Shown piece by piece: positions 1 through 7,581 of a stretch of 15,447 nt of DNA. The position numbers and the translations under genes are program-made. Origin of the DNA: JAMCXS01 sp964459065 (GTDB lineage Bacteria > Acidobacteriota > Terriglobia > UBA7540); contig CAYWMN010000071.1 of assembly GCA_964459065.1 (NCBI GenBank), positions 1-15,447 of the forward strand. The letters are read 5' to 3'. The notes under the pieces were generated by a model. The model was given only the letters and a program-made list of their open reading frames with translations, ran no database searches and was not told the origin of the DNA. Within the stretch, counting starts at the first letter, position 1; every line of letters begins with the position of its first letter.

Positions 1-794
1 CGGGGAATCAAGCCCATCGCCAGGTTGCTGGTGGGACAGGCTTCGAGCGGAATCTTGCGGTCGGCGACCAGCGCGGTCACTTCCGGACTGCGGGCGGCGG
101 CCAGGCCGTGGCCGATGCGTTCGGCTCCTAAAAGCTCCACCGCCTGGCGCACGCTTTCGGGCCCCCCTGTTTCTCCTGCGTGGGCGATGGTGTGCAGGCC
201 GAGAGCGCGCGCTTCGCGATAAACTTCGCCGAACAGTTCCGCCGGACCGCGCTCTTCATCGCCTCCCAGCCCGAAAGCCACCACGCCCTCCGAACCATAG
301 CGCGCGGCCCACTTCGCCACCTGCTGGGCCGGTTCGGCGCCGAACTGCCGCACGGCATCAAAAATCCAGTTCACGCGCAAACCCAGACGGGCTTCCGCCT
401 CAAGCGCGGCGGCGCGGATGGCTTCGTAAACGGCATCGAGCGGCTGCCGCTTCCAAAGAACCACTCCGGCCGAAAGCGTCACCTCGGCGTATTTCACATT
501 CTGCGCCGCCAGCCATTCCATGAGCCGGGTGGTGGCCAGGGCATAATCCTGGGGCGTTTCCAGCAGGACTGCCACAAACTTGAAGGCTTCTACAAATTCC
601 CCAAAATCGCGGTACCGGTAACCGCGCCGCTGCTGCCGCCCGATCCAGGCTTCCACCTCCGCGGCGTCGCGAGCCTTCCGGCGCGCAAGCTCGCGCAGGG
701 TTGCGGGCTGCACGCTGCCTTCCAGGTGCAAATGCAACTCCACTTTGGGCAGGCGGGAAATAAATTCTCGGCTGGCAGGAGTGATTCGAGTCAT
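1..794 (-). CDS. add: Adenosine deaminase-like amidohydrolase, 3' end cut by window edge
   Basis: Metal-dependent hydrolase that deaminates adenosine (or a related 6-aminopurine compound) in cytoplasmic purine salvage. The frame is open from ATG at 794 through the left edge (264 codons seen; about 330-350 is usual). Visible family signatures are the metal-binding HLH in VELHLHLEGS (His21, His23), AHAGE with metal-binding His205 and catalytic Glu208, GHG with His229, and the CPTSN motif near residue 254. The final metal-binding Asp motif should lie beyond the edge and cannot be checked. It follows the S1-P1-like hydrolase gene by 57 bp on the same strand, so cotranscription is possible; no strong Shine-Dalgarno is seen. 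The fold is secure. Exact substrate is not: adenine and aminodeoxyfutalosine deaminases of the same superfamily share these motifs. Confidence 0.88.
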   Translation of the reverse strand, partial: MTRITPASREFISRLPKVELHLHLEGSVQPATLRELARRKARDAAEVEAWIGRQQRRGYRYRDFGEFVEAFKFVAVLLETPQDYALATTRLMEWLAAQNVKYAEVTLSAGVVLWKRQPLDAVYEAIRAAALEAEARLGLRVNWIFDAVRQFGAEPAQQVAKWAARYGSEGVVAFGLGGDEERGPAELFGEVYREARALGLHTIAHAGETGGPESVRQAVELLGAERIGHGLAAARSPEVTALVADRKIPLEACPTSNLAMGLIP

Positions 795-851
795 GAAAGT
801 GCCGACAAAGTGTTTTCCGCCGGCCGCGGACCGCAGAAATCCGGGCGGCAA

Positions 852-1772
852 TTAGCGGGGTAATTGAGGACGCCCGGCAATGAGCCACGCCGTGTACCAA
901 TAGGAACCGATGTCGTGCGCGCCCTCGCTGATCTCGCGCATCGCGGTGGACCCGATCCGGGAGTAGAAGCGGTCATAGTATGTGTCGGTATATCCGGGGA
1001 GGTCGCCGAGCGCCGTCCGGTCCGCCCAGATGATCTGGTCCACCCAGGTGTTCGCTTCCAGGACCATGTTGAAGGCGTGCTCGGTGGGATCGTTGATCTT
1101 GGCCGCCTTGTCGGGCCGGTAGATGAAAAAATGGGAATAGCGGCTGACCAGCCCCTTCCCAAAACGCTCCGCAAGCCCCACCTGGTTGGTCAGTTGTCCA
1201 TCGTAGTTTCGGGTGGTATGGAGGGGATCATGGGCATCGGCCACATAAAAGCCGAGCGCCGCCGCATCCAGCTTGGCTTGCTCCCATTTGCCCGCTTTGA
1301 AGTCCTCGGTCAGCTTCAGGCTATATTCGCCGATCTGCCAGGGCAGGACGCCGTTGTGGGCAATATGGCCCTTGCCGTATTTCTTGACGGCTTGCTTGTA
1401 GGAATGAGGAAGGTCCAAATAAGGAAACATGCCGTACTTGTCTAAAAAGATGTAATGGCGCATCCGTTCATAGCGGTCCTTCTTCATCCACTTTCCAGGG
1501 TCGTTTGAGTGCTCCAGAATAAAGCTGCGATTGGATTCAAAGAAGCCATGAACGCCTTCGGGCAGCGTGCCGATCGCCCAGTCATTGCACAGGCGGTGGG
1601 CCTTGGGACCCCACGCGTAAGCGGGGCTCGTGGCTGCAAGCGCAATGCCCAGGATTGCCACAACCGCGATCAGCCAGTGCAAACAATCTCCACGCGCTTG
1701 ATCGGGGCGCCACCACGGGGCTGCCGCAGGTCTGATCCCCTTGTTTTGTTTGGCCATCAGTCGGTCCATCAT
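852..1772 (-). CDS. Secreted S1-P1 nuclease / zinc-dependent phospholipase C-like hydrolase
   Basis: Predicted exported trinuclear-zinc phosphodiesterase of the phospholipase C/P1 nuclease superfamily, 306 residues. An N-terminal hydrophobic stretch (about residues 32-48) ends in an AYA-W cleavage site. That makes Trp54 the mature N-terminus, as expected in this family, where the N-terminal Trp itself ligates zinc. WGPKAH (54-59) matches the usual W-G-x-x-x-H start. HYIFLD (107-112), His124 and ADAHDPLHTT (179-188) fit the other metal-binding clusters, the last resembling the H-x-P-L-H motif of P1 nuclease. Two ATGs open the frame (1772, 1769), and a third at 1757 is preceded by GGAC and may be the real start. 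It begins 39 bp after the permease and 57 bp before the deaminase. Whether it cuts nucleic acid or phospholipid cannot be decided from sequence. Confidence 0.75.
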   Translation of the reverse strand: MMDRLMAKQNKGIRPAAAPWWRPDQARGDCLHWLIAVVAILGIALAATSPAYAWGPKAHRLCNDWAIGTLPEGVHGFFESNRSFILEHSNDPGKWMKKDRYERMRHYIFLDKYGMFPYLDLPHSYKQAVKKYGKGHIAHNGVLPWQIGEYSLKLTEDFKAGKWEQAKLDAAALGFYVADAHDPLHTTRNYDGQLTNQVGLAERFGKGLVSRYSHFFIYRPDKAAKINDPTEHAFNMVLEANTWVDQIIWADRTALGDLPGYTDTYYDRFYSRIGSTAMREISEGAHDIGSYWYTAWLIAGRPQLPR

Positions 1773-1811
1773 CTGTAATTTTACCGCAACCCTAACCGAT
1801 TCCGCCTTGAC

Positions 1812-3365
1812 TTAGCGCCCGGGAAGCCTCGCATCCGGAACGGCCCCTTCTCCCGTTTCCCTTCTTGGATGCCGTCCGAACTCGCTGTGATAACGGCTGT
1901 AGGTTAAATAAATCACCAACCCGATCGCCAGCCAAACCAGAAACCGGAGCCAGGTTTCCACGGGAAGACTGGCCATCAGGATAAGGCAACACGCCACAGA
2001 AGCAAAGGGGATAAACGGAACCCATGGAACCCGGAAGCTCCGCGGCCGCTCCGGCTGCTTGCGGCGCAGGATCAACACGCCCAGCGATACCAGCAGAAAC
2101 GCGAACAGAGTTCCGATGTTCGAAAGGTCGGCAAGCGTTCCAATGTCAAAGACGCCGGCGGGGATCGCCACAAACAGGCCGGCCGTCCAGGTGCTGATGT
2201 GCGGTGTCCGAAACCTGGGGTGGACTTTTGAAAAAGCCCGCGGCAGCAAGCCGTCGCGCGACATGGCAAACCACACCCGGGCCTGGCCCAATTGAAAAAC
2301 CAGCAGCGAGCTCAACATGCCGGTCAGCGCGCCGATCGTCACCCAGCGCTCAACGTTGGTGAGGCCGATCGCCGCCAGGGCGTTAGCGACCGGGGCGGCA
2401 TTGCGCAGCGACTGCCAGTTCTGGATCCCCGTCAAGACCACCGCCACGGTGCAGTAAAGAATGGTACAGACAATCAGCGAGGCGATGATGCCGAAGGGAA
2501 CGTCCTTTTGCGGATTCCGGCATTCTTCGGCGGCCGTCGAAACGGAATCGAAACCGATGTAGGTGAAAAAGACAATGGCGCCGCCGGTCAACACACCCTG
2601 CCAGCCGTTGGGCATAAACGGCTTCCAGTTGGAGGGATGCACGTGCCCGGAGGCCCAAATCACAAAAATCAGGATGGCCGCGATCTTGATGCCGACCATC
2701 ACATTGTTGGCGCCCGCGCTCTCCCGGATTCCGACCACCAGGATAACGGTCAGAATCATCACCACCAGAAAGCCCGGCACGTCGAAATAGGCTCCCGTCA
2801 AATGAAGCGATGAATTCAGGATCGGTTCGGAAAATTTGGGCGGCAAGCGAAGGCCGAAACTCTGCAGGAGGCTATCGAAATAAGCGGAATAACCGACCGC
2901 CACGGCCATATTGCTGACCGCGTATTCCAGAATCAGGTCCCAGCCGATGATCCAGGCCACCAGCTCGCCCAGCGTGGCGTAAGTGTAAGTGTAAGCACTG
3001 CCGGCGATCGGAATCATCGAGGCCAGCTCTGCGTAACAGAGCCCGGCCAAGCCGCAGGCGACCGCCACCAGAAAAAACGAGAGCGCGATGGCCGGCCCCG
3101 CACCCGGGCGTCCGGCCGTCCCAATCGCGTGCCGGCCGTGAAGAATCACGCTCAGCAGCGGAGCTTTCAGCAGAGAGTGCACCTGCAGCACTTCCCCCGC
3201 CGCGGCGGTTCCGGTCAAAACAAAGATGCCGGCGCCGACAATGGCCCCCACGCCCAGAGCCGTGAGCGACCAGGGCCCCAGCGTTTTGCGCAGACGATGC
3301 CCTGGCTCCTCGGCTTCCGCCAGCAGCTTATCGATGCTCTTGGTGCGAAGAAATTGCGAAGCCAA
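1812..3365 (-). CDS. APC-family amino acid permease (cationic amino acid transporter type)
   Basis: Inner-membrane secondary transporter of the amino acid-polyamine-organocation superfamily, CAT-like branch, 517 residues. The signature GAIVGAGIFVLTG at 40-52 is the unwound first helix that binds the substrate. It is followed by AGLCYAELASMIPIAGSAYTY and about 12 further hydrophobic segments. Between the first and second helices there is an extra stretch of roughly 30 residues (57-88) ending in GRPGAGPAI, longer than in typical CAT proteins. The start is a TTG at 3365 preceded by AAAGGAG at 4 nt; no in-frame ATG fits the conserved N-terminus (TKSIDKLLAEAEEPGHRL) as well. Its substrate is probably an amino acid but cannot be specified. 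It is 123 bp downstream of the small basic gene and 39 bp upstream of the secreted hydrolase. Confidence 0.9.
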   Translation of the reverse strand: MASQFLRTKSIDKLLAEAEEPGHRLRKTLGPWSLTALGVGAIVGAGIFVLTGTAAAGEVLQVHSLLKAPLLSVILHGRHAIGTAGRPGAGPAIALSFFLVAVACGLAGLCYAELASMIPIAGSAYTYTYATLGELVAWIIGWDLILEYAVSNMAVAVGYSAYFDSLLQSFGLRLPPKFSEPILNSSLHLTGAYFDVPGFLVVMILTVILVVGIRESAGANNVMVGIKIAAILIFVIWASGHVHPSNWKPFMPNGWQGVLTGGAIVFFTYIGFDSVSTAAEECRNPQKDVPFGIIASLIVCTILYCTVAVVLTGIQNWQSLRNAAPVANALAAIGLTNVERWVTIGALTGMLSSLLVFQLGQARVWFAMSRDGLLPRAFSKVHPRFRTPHISTWTAGLFVAIPAGVFDIGTLADLSNIGTLFAFLLVSLGVLILRRKQPERPRSFRVPWVPFIPFASVACCLILMASLPVETWLRFLVWLAIGLVIYLTYSRYHSEFGRHPRRETGEGAVPDARLPGR

Positions 3366-3488
3366 GCCGCTCCTTTGGCTGAGCCGTTACACCCGCAAGC
3401 CTGAACCGGTCTTCGGCTCCTTTCCCGCTACCGGACGCCTGGGGCGGCGGGGCGGCAAAGGATTCGCGCCTGCTCTGATGGGCGCTCG

Positions 3489-3644
3489 TTACCGGCGAGA
3501 TGCAATACCCGGGCCACGCTTCTTGACCTTCGGCTTGTGGGAACCCCGGGGTTCGGTCTGTTTGGGTTTGGCTGGACGCTTTTTGCGCGCTTCGCGCTTT
3601 AACTTTTTGCGTTCTGCTTTGTCTTTAACACTTTTCGTATTCAA
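3489..3644 (-). CDS. Small, very basic protein (51 aa), function unknown
   Basis: A short frame with a clean translation signal: GAGGAG lies 7 nt upstream of TTG at 3644, and the frame runs to TAA at 3489. The 51-residue product contains 22 Lys/Arg, starts MNTKSVKDKAERKKLKRE, and has no hydrophobic segment or Cys. The first 23 residues could form a charged helix; the rest is Pro/Lys-rich and ends in GIASRR. An ATG at 3651 sits directly against the same Shine-Dalgarno but encodes only 8 codons, so TTG is preferred. It lies 54 bp downstream of the TlpA gene and 123 bp upstream of the permease, filling what otherwise looks like a gene-free stretch. Such composition suggests nucleic-acid or ribosome binding, but this is inference only and I recognise no named family. 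Confidence 0.62.
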   Translation of the reverse strand: MNTKSVKDKAERKKLKREARKKRPAKPKQTEPRGSHKPKVKKRGPGIASRR

Positions 3645-3698
3645 GAATCATCTCCTCTTTCAGCTTTCAAATCCCCTTTGCCGGGCTCCGGGAATCAG

Positions 3699-4278
3699 CT
3701 ATTGACCCGTCTTTCCTTCGCCCGCATTGACCGCCGCGAAAAGTTGCCATGGACTTCTCAATCCCACGATGTGGCGGACGATGATTCCCTTGCCGTTGAT
3801 CACAAACACCGTGGGAAGATAGCGCACGGCAAAGCTTCTAAACAGTATCCGCTGCCGGTCCACCAGCGCCGTGAAACCATAGTGATGCTCGTTGAGAAAA
3901 CTCCTGACCATCGCTGGATTTTCATCGTCGACGGCCAGCACCACCACGTTCTTACCCTGGTACTCCCGGTAAATCTTTTCGACCGTCGGCAACTCTTCCC
4001 GGCAAGGGCCGCACCAGGTGGCCCAAAAGCTCAGCACCACGGTCTTGCCGCGAAAATCGCTTAAGCTGACTTTCCCGCCTCCAACGGCCGGGAGCGTAAA
4101 ATCACCCGCCAACGCGCCCACAAAGCTCTCACGGACGCCGGGCAGATTCAAAACCGGGACCAGCCTTGCCCCGGCAGGCGGCGCGAACGTGAAAAAGCCC
4201 CGAGCGTGCGTGGCGTTAACCTCAAGCTCCGTGATCTCAACGGAACTGTTCCTGGAAGAAAGGCCCGTCACGCTTTTC
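3699..4278 (-). CDS. C-terminal part of LolA-like/TlpA fusion: TlpA/ResA thioredoxin domain (truncated at gap)
   Basis: Periplasm-facing thiol-disulfide protein. The first visible part (VEITELEVNATHARGFFTF, then a PPxGA element) is the terminal strand region of a LolA-like beta domain. It is followed by an AhpC/TSA-TlpA fold with the catalytic FWATWCGPC (coding positions 4002-4016) and cis-proline in RYLPTVFVING. The gene has no start of its own: the frame stays open into the run of Ns at 4279. The nominal ATG at 4271 falls inside a duplicated segment and in the middle of a domain, so it is not a real start. Joined in frame with the part encoded beyond the gap, it would make one protein of about 420 residues. 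Likely roles are reduction of envelope disulfides or cytochrome c maturation; the partner is unknown. Confidence 0.85.
4240..4278. repeat. 39-nt direct repeat at assembly gap, copy 1
   Basis: Matches 4407-4445 at 37 of 39 positions, in the same orientation. Both copies encode the same piece of the fusion protein on the minus strand (GLSSRNSSV). They differ as SVTG versus SAAG just before it. This copy abuts the Ns. It is most simply the overlap of two contig ends rather than a biological repeat. Confidence 0.9.
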
Positions 4279-4288
4279 NNNNNNNNNN
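4279..4288. other. Assembly gap (10 Ns)
   Basis: Ten consecutive Ns. Ten is a common placeholder length, so the true distance is not known. The gap interrupts the LolA-like/TlpA gene. Confidence 0.99.
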
Positions 4289-4406
4289 CAACTCGAACAA
4301 GACGTTGAAGATCTTTTAGAGAAAAAACTTGAAGACATCAAATACTTTGAATATTCTATTGTGAATAAATTACACGTTGACAAAGGAAAAATTTCTTTTG
4401 ATGCAT
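4289..4406. other. AT-rich segment at contig end, probably chimeric
   Basis: These 118 nt hold 34 G or C (29%), against about 60% around them. They replace the expected coding sequence of the fusion gene. On the plus strand they read without a stop from 4289, with a charged translation (LLEKKLEDIKYFEYSIVNK) that looks like genuine coding sequence of an AT-rich organism. On the minus strand they add only a nonsense tail (CIKRNFSFVNV) to the LolA-like frame. I do not recognise the encoded peptide. A chimeric read or misjoined contig end is the best explanation. Confidence 0.75.
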
Positions 4407-4445
4407 ACGGAACTGTTCCTGGAAGAAAGGCCCGCCGCGCTTTTC
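4407..4445. repeat. 39-nt direct repeat at assembly gap, copy 2
   Basis: Second copy of the segment at 4240-4278, with two mismatches. It lies in frame at the 3' end of the LolA-like part of the fusion gene. Homology to the upstream gene ends exactly where the AT-rich segment starts. Confidence 0.9.
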
Positions 4446-5128
4446 TGCAAACGAGTTTTGCTTTCTCGCAACACCAGATAGCTCGACTTCTCAATCCAAA
4501 GCTGTCCGGTAAGACCCTTCCAGTGGAGAACGATATGATAACAAGGAACGCTGCGGCCTTGAAACTGAACCTTGGCGCTGCCTGTCAAGGTTACGGCGTT
4601 GGTGAACTTCGACAGTCTCGCCAGATCCCCAACCAGCAGGTCCTGCATCTCCCCCAGCAGGCCGTTCCTGTTTTCTGCCTGCTCTGGAGCGTCTGGGCCG
4701 GTTGGGACCGCGTCCGTCACGGTTTCGGAATATTCTTTTCTGGCCGGCGCATAGCGCCAAAGGGTCCCGCCGTCGCGCACCATCAGCAGCCGGGAGCCTC
4801 CGTCGTCCAGGGTCATCCGTGCGCGTCCAGGCCCGGCCGCGTCCAGTGTAACGCGAACATGGTGTGAGAACGTCGCCTTCGGCCGCACAAACTTCTCTTT
4901 CAAGACGGCCGCAATGTGGTAATCCTGAAGGCGACTGTAAACGGCGCTCGATTTCCGCAGGATTTCGGCCGCCTGAGGCGGAGCGGAAAAGGCCCGCCGC
5001 GCCGGCCCTGCGAACAAAAACAGGACGACCGCTGTCCCCATCGCGACGCTTCTTTTCTTCCGCGCCTTCCCGCAAGGCGGGGCGGCCTTCGGGCATTGCG
5101 ATTCCCTCGAAGCCGCTTGACCCGTCAT
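4407..5128 (-). CDS. N-terminal part of LolA-like/TlpA fusion: exported LolA-like beta domain (truncated at gap)
   Basis: Start ATG at 5128 is set by GGAGG 7 nt upstream; the frame also has an ATG at 5176, but that overlaps the helicase and lacks such a site. Residues about 22-50 form a signal peptide: KARKKR, a hydrophobic run, then a probable cleavage after AFSA. The mature part (PPQAAEILRKSSAVYSRLQD, then long beta-rich segments with LLMVRDGGTLWRYAP and ending QLWIEKSSYLVLRESKTR) resembles LolA/LppX-type domains (outer membrane lipoprotein-sorting or DUF2092-like). Such domains bind lipid or peptide on a half-barrel. It directly continues, through the repeat, into the thioredoxin domain encoded at 4238-3699: codon 241 (Val) joins in frame to the remaining 179 codons. 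The gene starts 34 bp after the pcrA stop and is probably cotranscribed with it. Confidence 0.8.
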
Positions 5129-5162
5129 CCTCTTGCCTCCAGCGCCCGTTTCCCAGCTGTTT

Positions 5163-7400
5163 TCAAAGCTTCTCAAGGGAGGCGAAGCGCTCCATCAGCT
5201 TCTTCTTCCCGAAGCCGGGAAAGCTGACCGTCAGTTTGGTGTCTTCACCCTGGCCCTCGCACTCGAGGACGGTTCCAACCCCGTACTTGGAGTGCCGTAC
5301 TCTTGCCCCACGCCGCCAGCCGCTCGAACTCCGCCCTTCTGAGGGTGCGGAATTCCGCCGCGGTTGCGAACTCGCGCCGCCCCGGCCTTGCTTGGAGAAA
5401 AACCGGTCAATCCCTTCCACGGAATTCACCGCGTTCTCCCAGGTGGTACGGGGCTTAGCCGCGAACATTGTAGCATTGAGAGGTTCGATAAGCTCTATGG
5501 GGATCTCGCTCAAAAACCTTGATGGCCGCGCCTCTTCCCGGCTTTCCCGGCCGAAAACCCGTCGGTGATGCACCCAGGTCAGGACCAGTCGGTCCTTGGC
5601 GCGCGTCATCCCCACGTAGCAGAGTCGCCGCTCTTCCTCGATGCCGGCGTCGTCGCCGATGGAAAGCTTGTGCGGAAACAGCCCTTCTTCAAGCCCCGCC
5701 AGGAAGACCACGGAAAACTCCAGCCCCTTGGCGCTATGCAGCGTCATCAGGGTCACGCGGGCGCGCTCGTCATAGGTGTCAGCGTCGGAAACCAGCGCCG
5801 CATGGTCCAGAAAGTCCGCCAGCCGCTCGCCGCGTTCCTCGGCTTCAGCGGCGGCGTTGACCAGTTCGCGAAGATTTTCAACCCGGTTCTCGGCTTCCGG
5901 AGAATTTTCGCTTTGGAGAACTTCCAGGTAGTGCGTCCGTTCGAGAACGGCGCGAAAAAAATCACTCAGCCGCAGGCTTTCGCGGTCCCTGGCAAGCCCG
6001 GCCATGATGGCGTGGAAGCTCTGCAGCGCCTTCAGCGACCGGCTGGCCGCAAACTCGGAACCCGGTGCAATTGCCTGCTCCAGGGCTTCCCAAAGCGTCA
6101 GGTTTCGCTCTCGGACGGCGGCTTGCAGATGAGCCACCGTTGTCTGCCCGATTCCGCGCGGCGGCGTGTTGAGCACCCGCAGCATGGCGGAGGAGTCACA
6201 CAGGTTGTTGGCGAGCCGCGCATAGGCCAGAGCGTCTTTGATCTCCGCCCGCTCATAGAAGCTGAACCCTCCCACCACGCGGTATTCAATCCGGTTGCGC
6301 CGTAGCGCCTCTTCCAGCGAGCGGGACTGCGAGTTGGTGCGGAACAGCACGCCGATGCTTGCCGCTGGACTGGTGCGCAGGGCCTTGGTGATTTCCGAGG
6401 CTACAAACCATCCTTCTTCATCGGCGTCCCGAGCTTCATAAAGGCCCACGGAAAGTCCTTCGCCGCGGTCGGTCCGCAGCGTTTTGCCTTTGCGCGCCAC
6501 GTTGTTGCTGACCACCGCGCCCGCCGCGTCCAGAATCTTTTGCGTAGACCGATAATTCTGCTCCAGGCGAATCATCACCGTGCCGGGATAATCGCGGTCG
6601 AAATTGAGAATGTTCTCGATGTCGGCTCCGCGCCAGCGATAGATGGATTGGTCCTCGTCGCCTACCACGCAAAGGTTTTGATGAAGGCGCGTAAGCTGGC
6701 GGATCAACTGGTACTGAATCCGGTTGGTGTCCTGGTATTCGTCCACCAGGATAAAGCGAAAGCGGTTGTTATAACGCTCCCGAACGTCCGGCGCATCGTC
6801 AAACAGCGCCACCGCCTTCAGCAGCAGGTCGTCAAAGTCCAGCGCGTTTGATTGCTTCAGCCGCGCTTCGTATTGCTCGTAGAGAGCGGCAAGGTTTTCG
6901 GTGTTCGAATCGAAAGATCCGCTGCTCGCCTGCTCGGGAGAAACGCCGCGGTTTTTCCAGGCGCTGATCCGCCCCAGGGCCGCCCGCGGCGAGCTGACCA
7001 GATCGGTTAAACCCAGCGCCTGCAGAGACGTCTTGATCACGCGCTTCTGGTCGTCCTCGTCATAAATCGTAAAATCGCGGCTATAGCCCAGGCGGTCGAT
7101 ATCGCGCCGTAAAACGCTGACGCAGAAGGAATGGAAAGTTGAAATGTGCGGAGGAAAATCCAGTTGCTGGCTCAGCAAGCCCATCACGCGGTCTTTCATC
7201 TGCGCGGCGGCTTTATTGGTAAAAGTGACGGCCAGAATGTTGTGCGCAGGCACTCCGCAGGCTTCAATCAGGTACGCGATGCGGTAGGCAATCACGCGGG
7301 TCTTGCCGCTGCCGGCGCCCGCCAGAATCAGCAGCGGCCCTTCCGTGTGCTCCACGGCGGCGCGTTGCTGGGGATTAAGCTGATCAAGTAGAGATGTCAT
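5163..7400 (-). CDS. pcrA: ATP-dependent DNA helicase PcrA/UvrD
   Basis: Superfamily 1A 3'-5' helicase acting in nucleotide excision repair, mismatch repair and removal of protein roadblocks. All motifs are present: Walker A GAGSGKT (28-34), DEYQDTN (220-226), QSIYRWRGAD, LEQNYRST, TLHSAKGLEF, and YVGMTRAKDRL (about 595-605). The C-terminal domain, with GARVRHSKYGVGTVLE near 695, is the Tudor-like RNA polymerase-contact domain typical of PcrA rather than of Rep. I chose ATG 7400 (745 residues, normal length). The frame extends upstream to a TTG at 7496, but that falls within the probable promoter -35 box and the extra residues do not belong to the family. No good Shine-Dalgarno precedes 7400. 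Confidence 0.96.
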   Translation of the reverse strand: MTSLLDQLNPQQRAAVEHTEGPLLILAGAGSGKTRVIAYRIAYLIEACGVPAHNILAVTFTNKAAAQMKDRVMGLLSQQLDFPPHISTFHSFCVSVLRRDIDRLGYSRDFTIYDEDDQKRVIKTSLQALGLTDLVSSPRAALGRISAWKNRGVSPEQASSGSFDSNTENLAALYEQYEARLKQSNALDFDDLLLKAVALFDDAPDVRERYNNRFRFILVDEYQDTNRIQYQLIRQLTRLHQNLCVVGDEDQSIYRWRGADIENILNFDRDYPGTVMIRLEQNYRSTQKILDAAGAVVSNNVARKGKTLRTDRGEGLSVGLYEARDADEEGWFVASEITKALRTSPAASIGVLFRTNSQSRSLEEALRRNRIEYRVVGGFSFYERAEIKDALAYARLANNLCDSSAMLRVLNTPPRGIGQTTVAHLQAAVRERNLTLWEALEQAIAPGSEFAASRSLKALQSFHAIMAGLARDRESLRLSDFFRAVLERTHYLEVLQSENSPEAENRVENLRELVNAAAEAEERGERLADFLDHAALVSDADTYDERARVTLMTLHSAKGLEFSVVFLAGLEEGLFPHKLSIGDDAGIEEERRLCYVGMTRAKDRLVLTWVHHRRVFGRESREEARPSRFLSEIPIELIEPLNATMFAAKPRTTWENAVNSVEGIDRFFSKQGRGGASSQPRRNSAPSEGRSSSGWRRGARVRHSKYGVGTVLECEGQGEDTKLTVSFPGFGKKKLMERFASLEKL

Positions 7401-7467
7401 GATTTTTCGGTGAAGGGAACAACTCTGTTCTGGATGATTGCATCCCCGGGTGAACCCTGAATCCTTG

Positions 7468-7496
7468 ATTGTACACGATGCCCCGAAAGCGGCCAA
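7468..7496 (-). promoter_or_regulatory. Probable sigma70 promoter of pcrA
   Basis: On the minus strand TTGGCC (7496-7491), a 17-nt spacer and TACAAT (7473-7468) match the consensus at 4/6 and 5/6. It lies about 68 nt before the helicase ATG, giving a leader of roughly 60 nt, and supports that start over the upstream TTG. Confidence 0.5.
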
Positions 7497-7529
7497 ATGG
7501 GCGCCTGTTCACCGGGATGTCAGCAGCGG

Positions 7530-7564
7530 GGAACCGGTGCCTCTGGACCTCTGGCTCCGGTTCC
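7530..7564 (-). terminator. Hairpin after the phosphoesterase gene
   Basis: GGAACCGG and CCGGTTCC form a perfect 8-bp stem. After a T-T mismatch it is extended by GCC/GGC, leaving an 11-nt loop. It sits 18 nt beyond the stop of the propeller/phosphoesterase gene and before the pcrA promoter, where a terminator is expected. There is no T-run on either side, so it may act with Rho or only protect the 3' end. Confidence 0.4.
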
Positions 7565-7581
7565 TGCAGGGCTATGCTTCG

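Noticed and set aside
400..900. Minus-strand frame of 166 codons overlapping the adenosine deaminase
   Set aside because: It is in a different frame from the deaminase, whose motifs are unambiguous, and its composition is Arg/Ala-rich noise.
2977..2997. Short tandem repeat of GTAAGT units
   Set aside because: Three units fall in frame within the permease and simply encode alternating Thr-Tyr in a conserved membrane segment (AYTYTYATLG).
4279..4445. Insertion sequence or transposon scar with a target-site duplication
   Set aside because: The direct repeats are 39 nt with mismatches, there are no terminal inverted repeats or transposase, and the Ns mark an assembly join. Contig overlap explains it better.
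4361..4867. Plus-strand frame of 168 codons running from the AT-rich segment into native DNA
   Set aside because: The first 16 codons are foreign-looking and the rest is the antisense of the LolA-like domain. It is an artefact of the junction.
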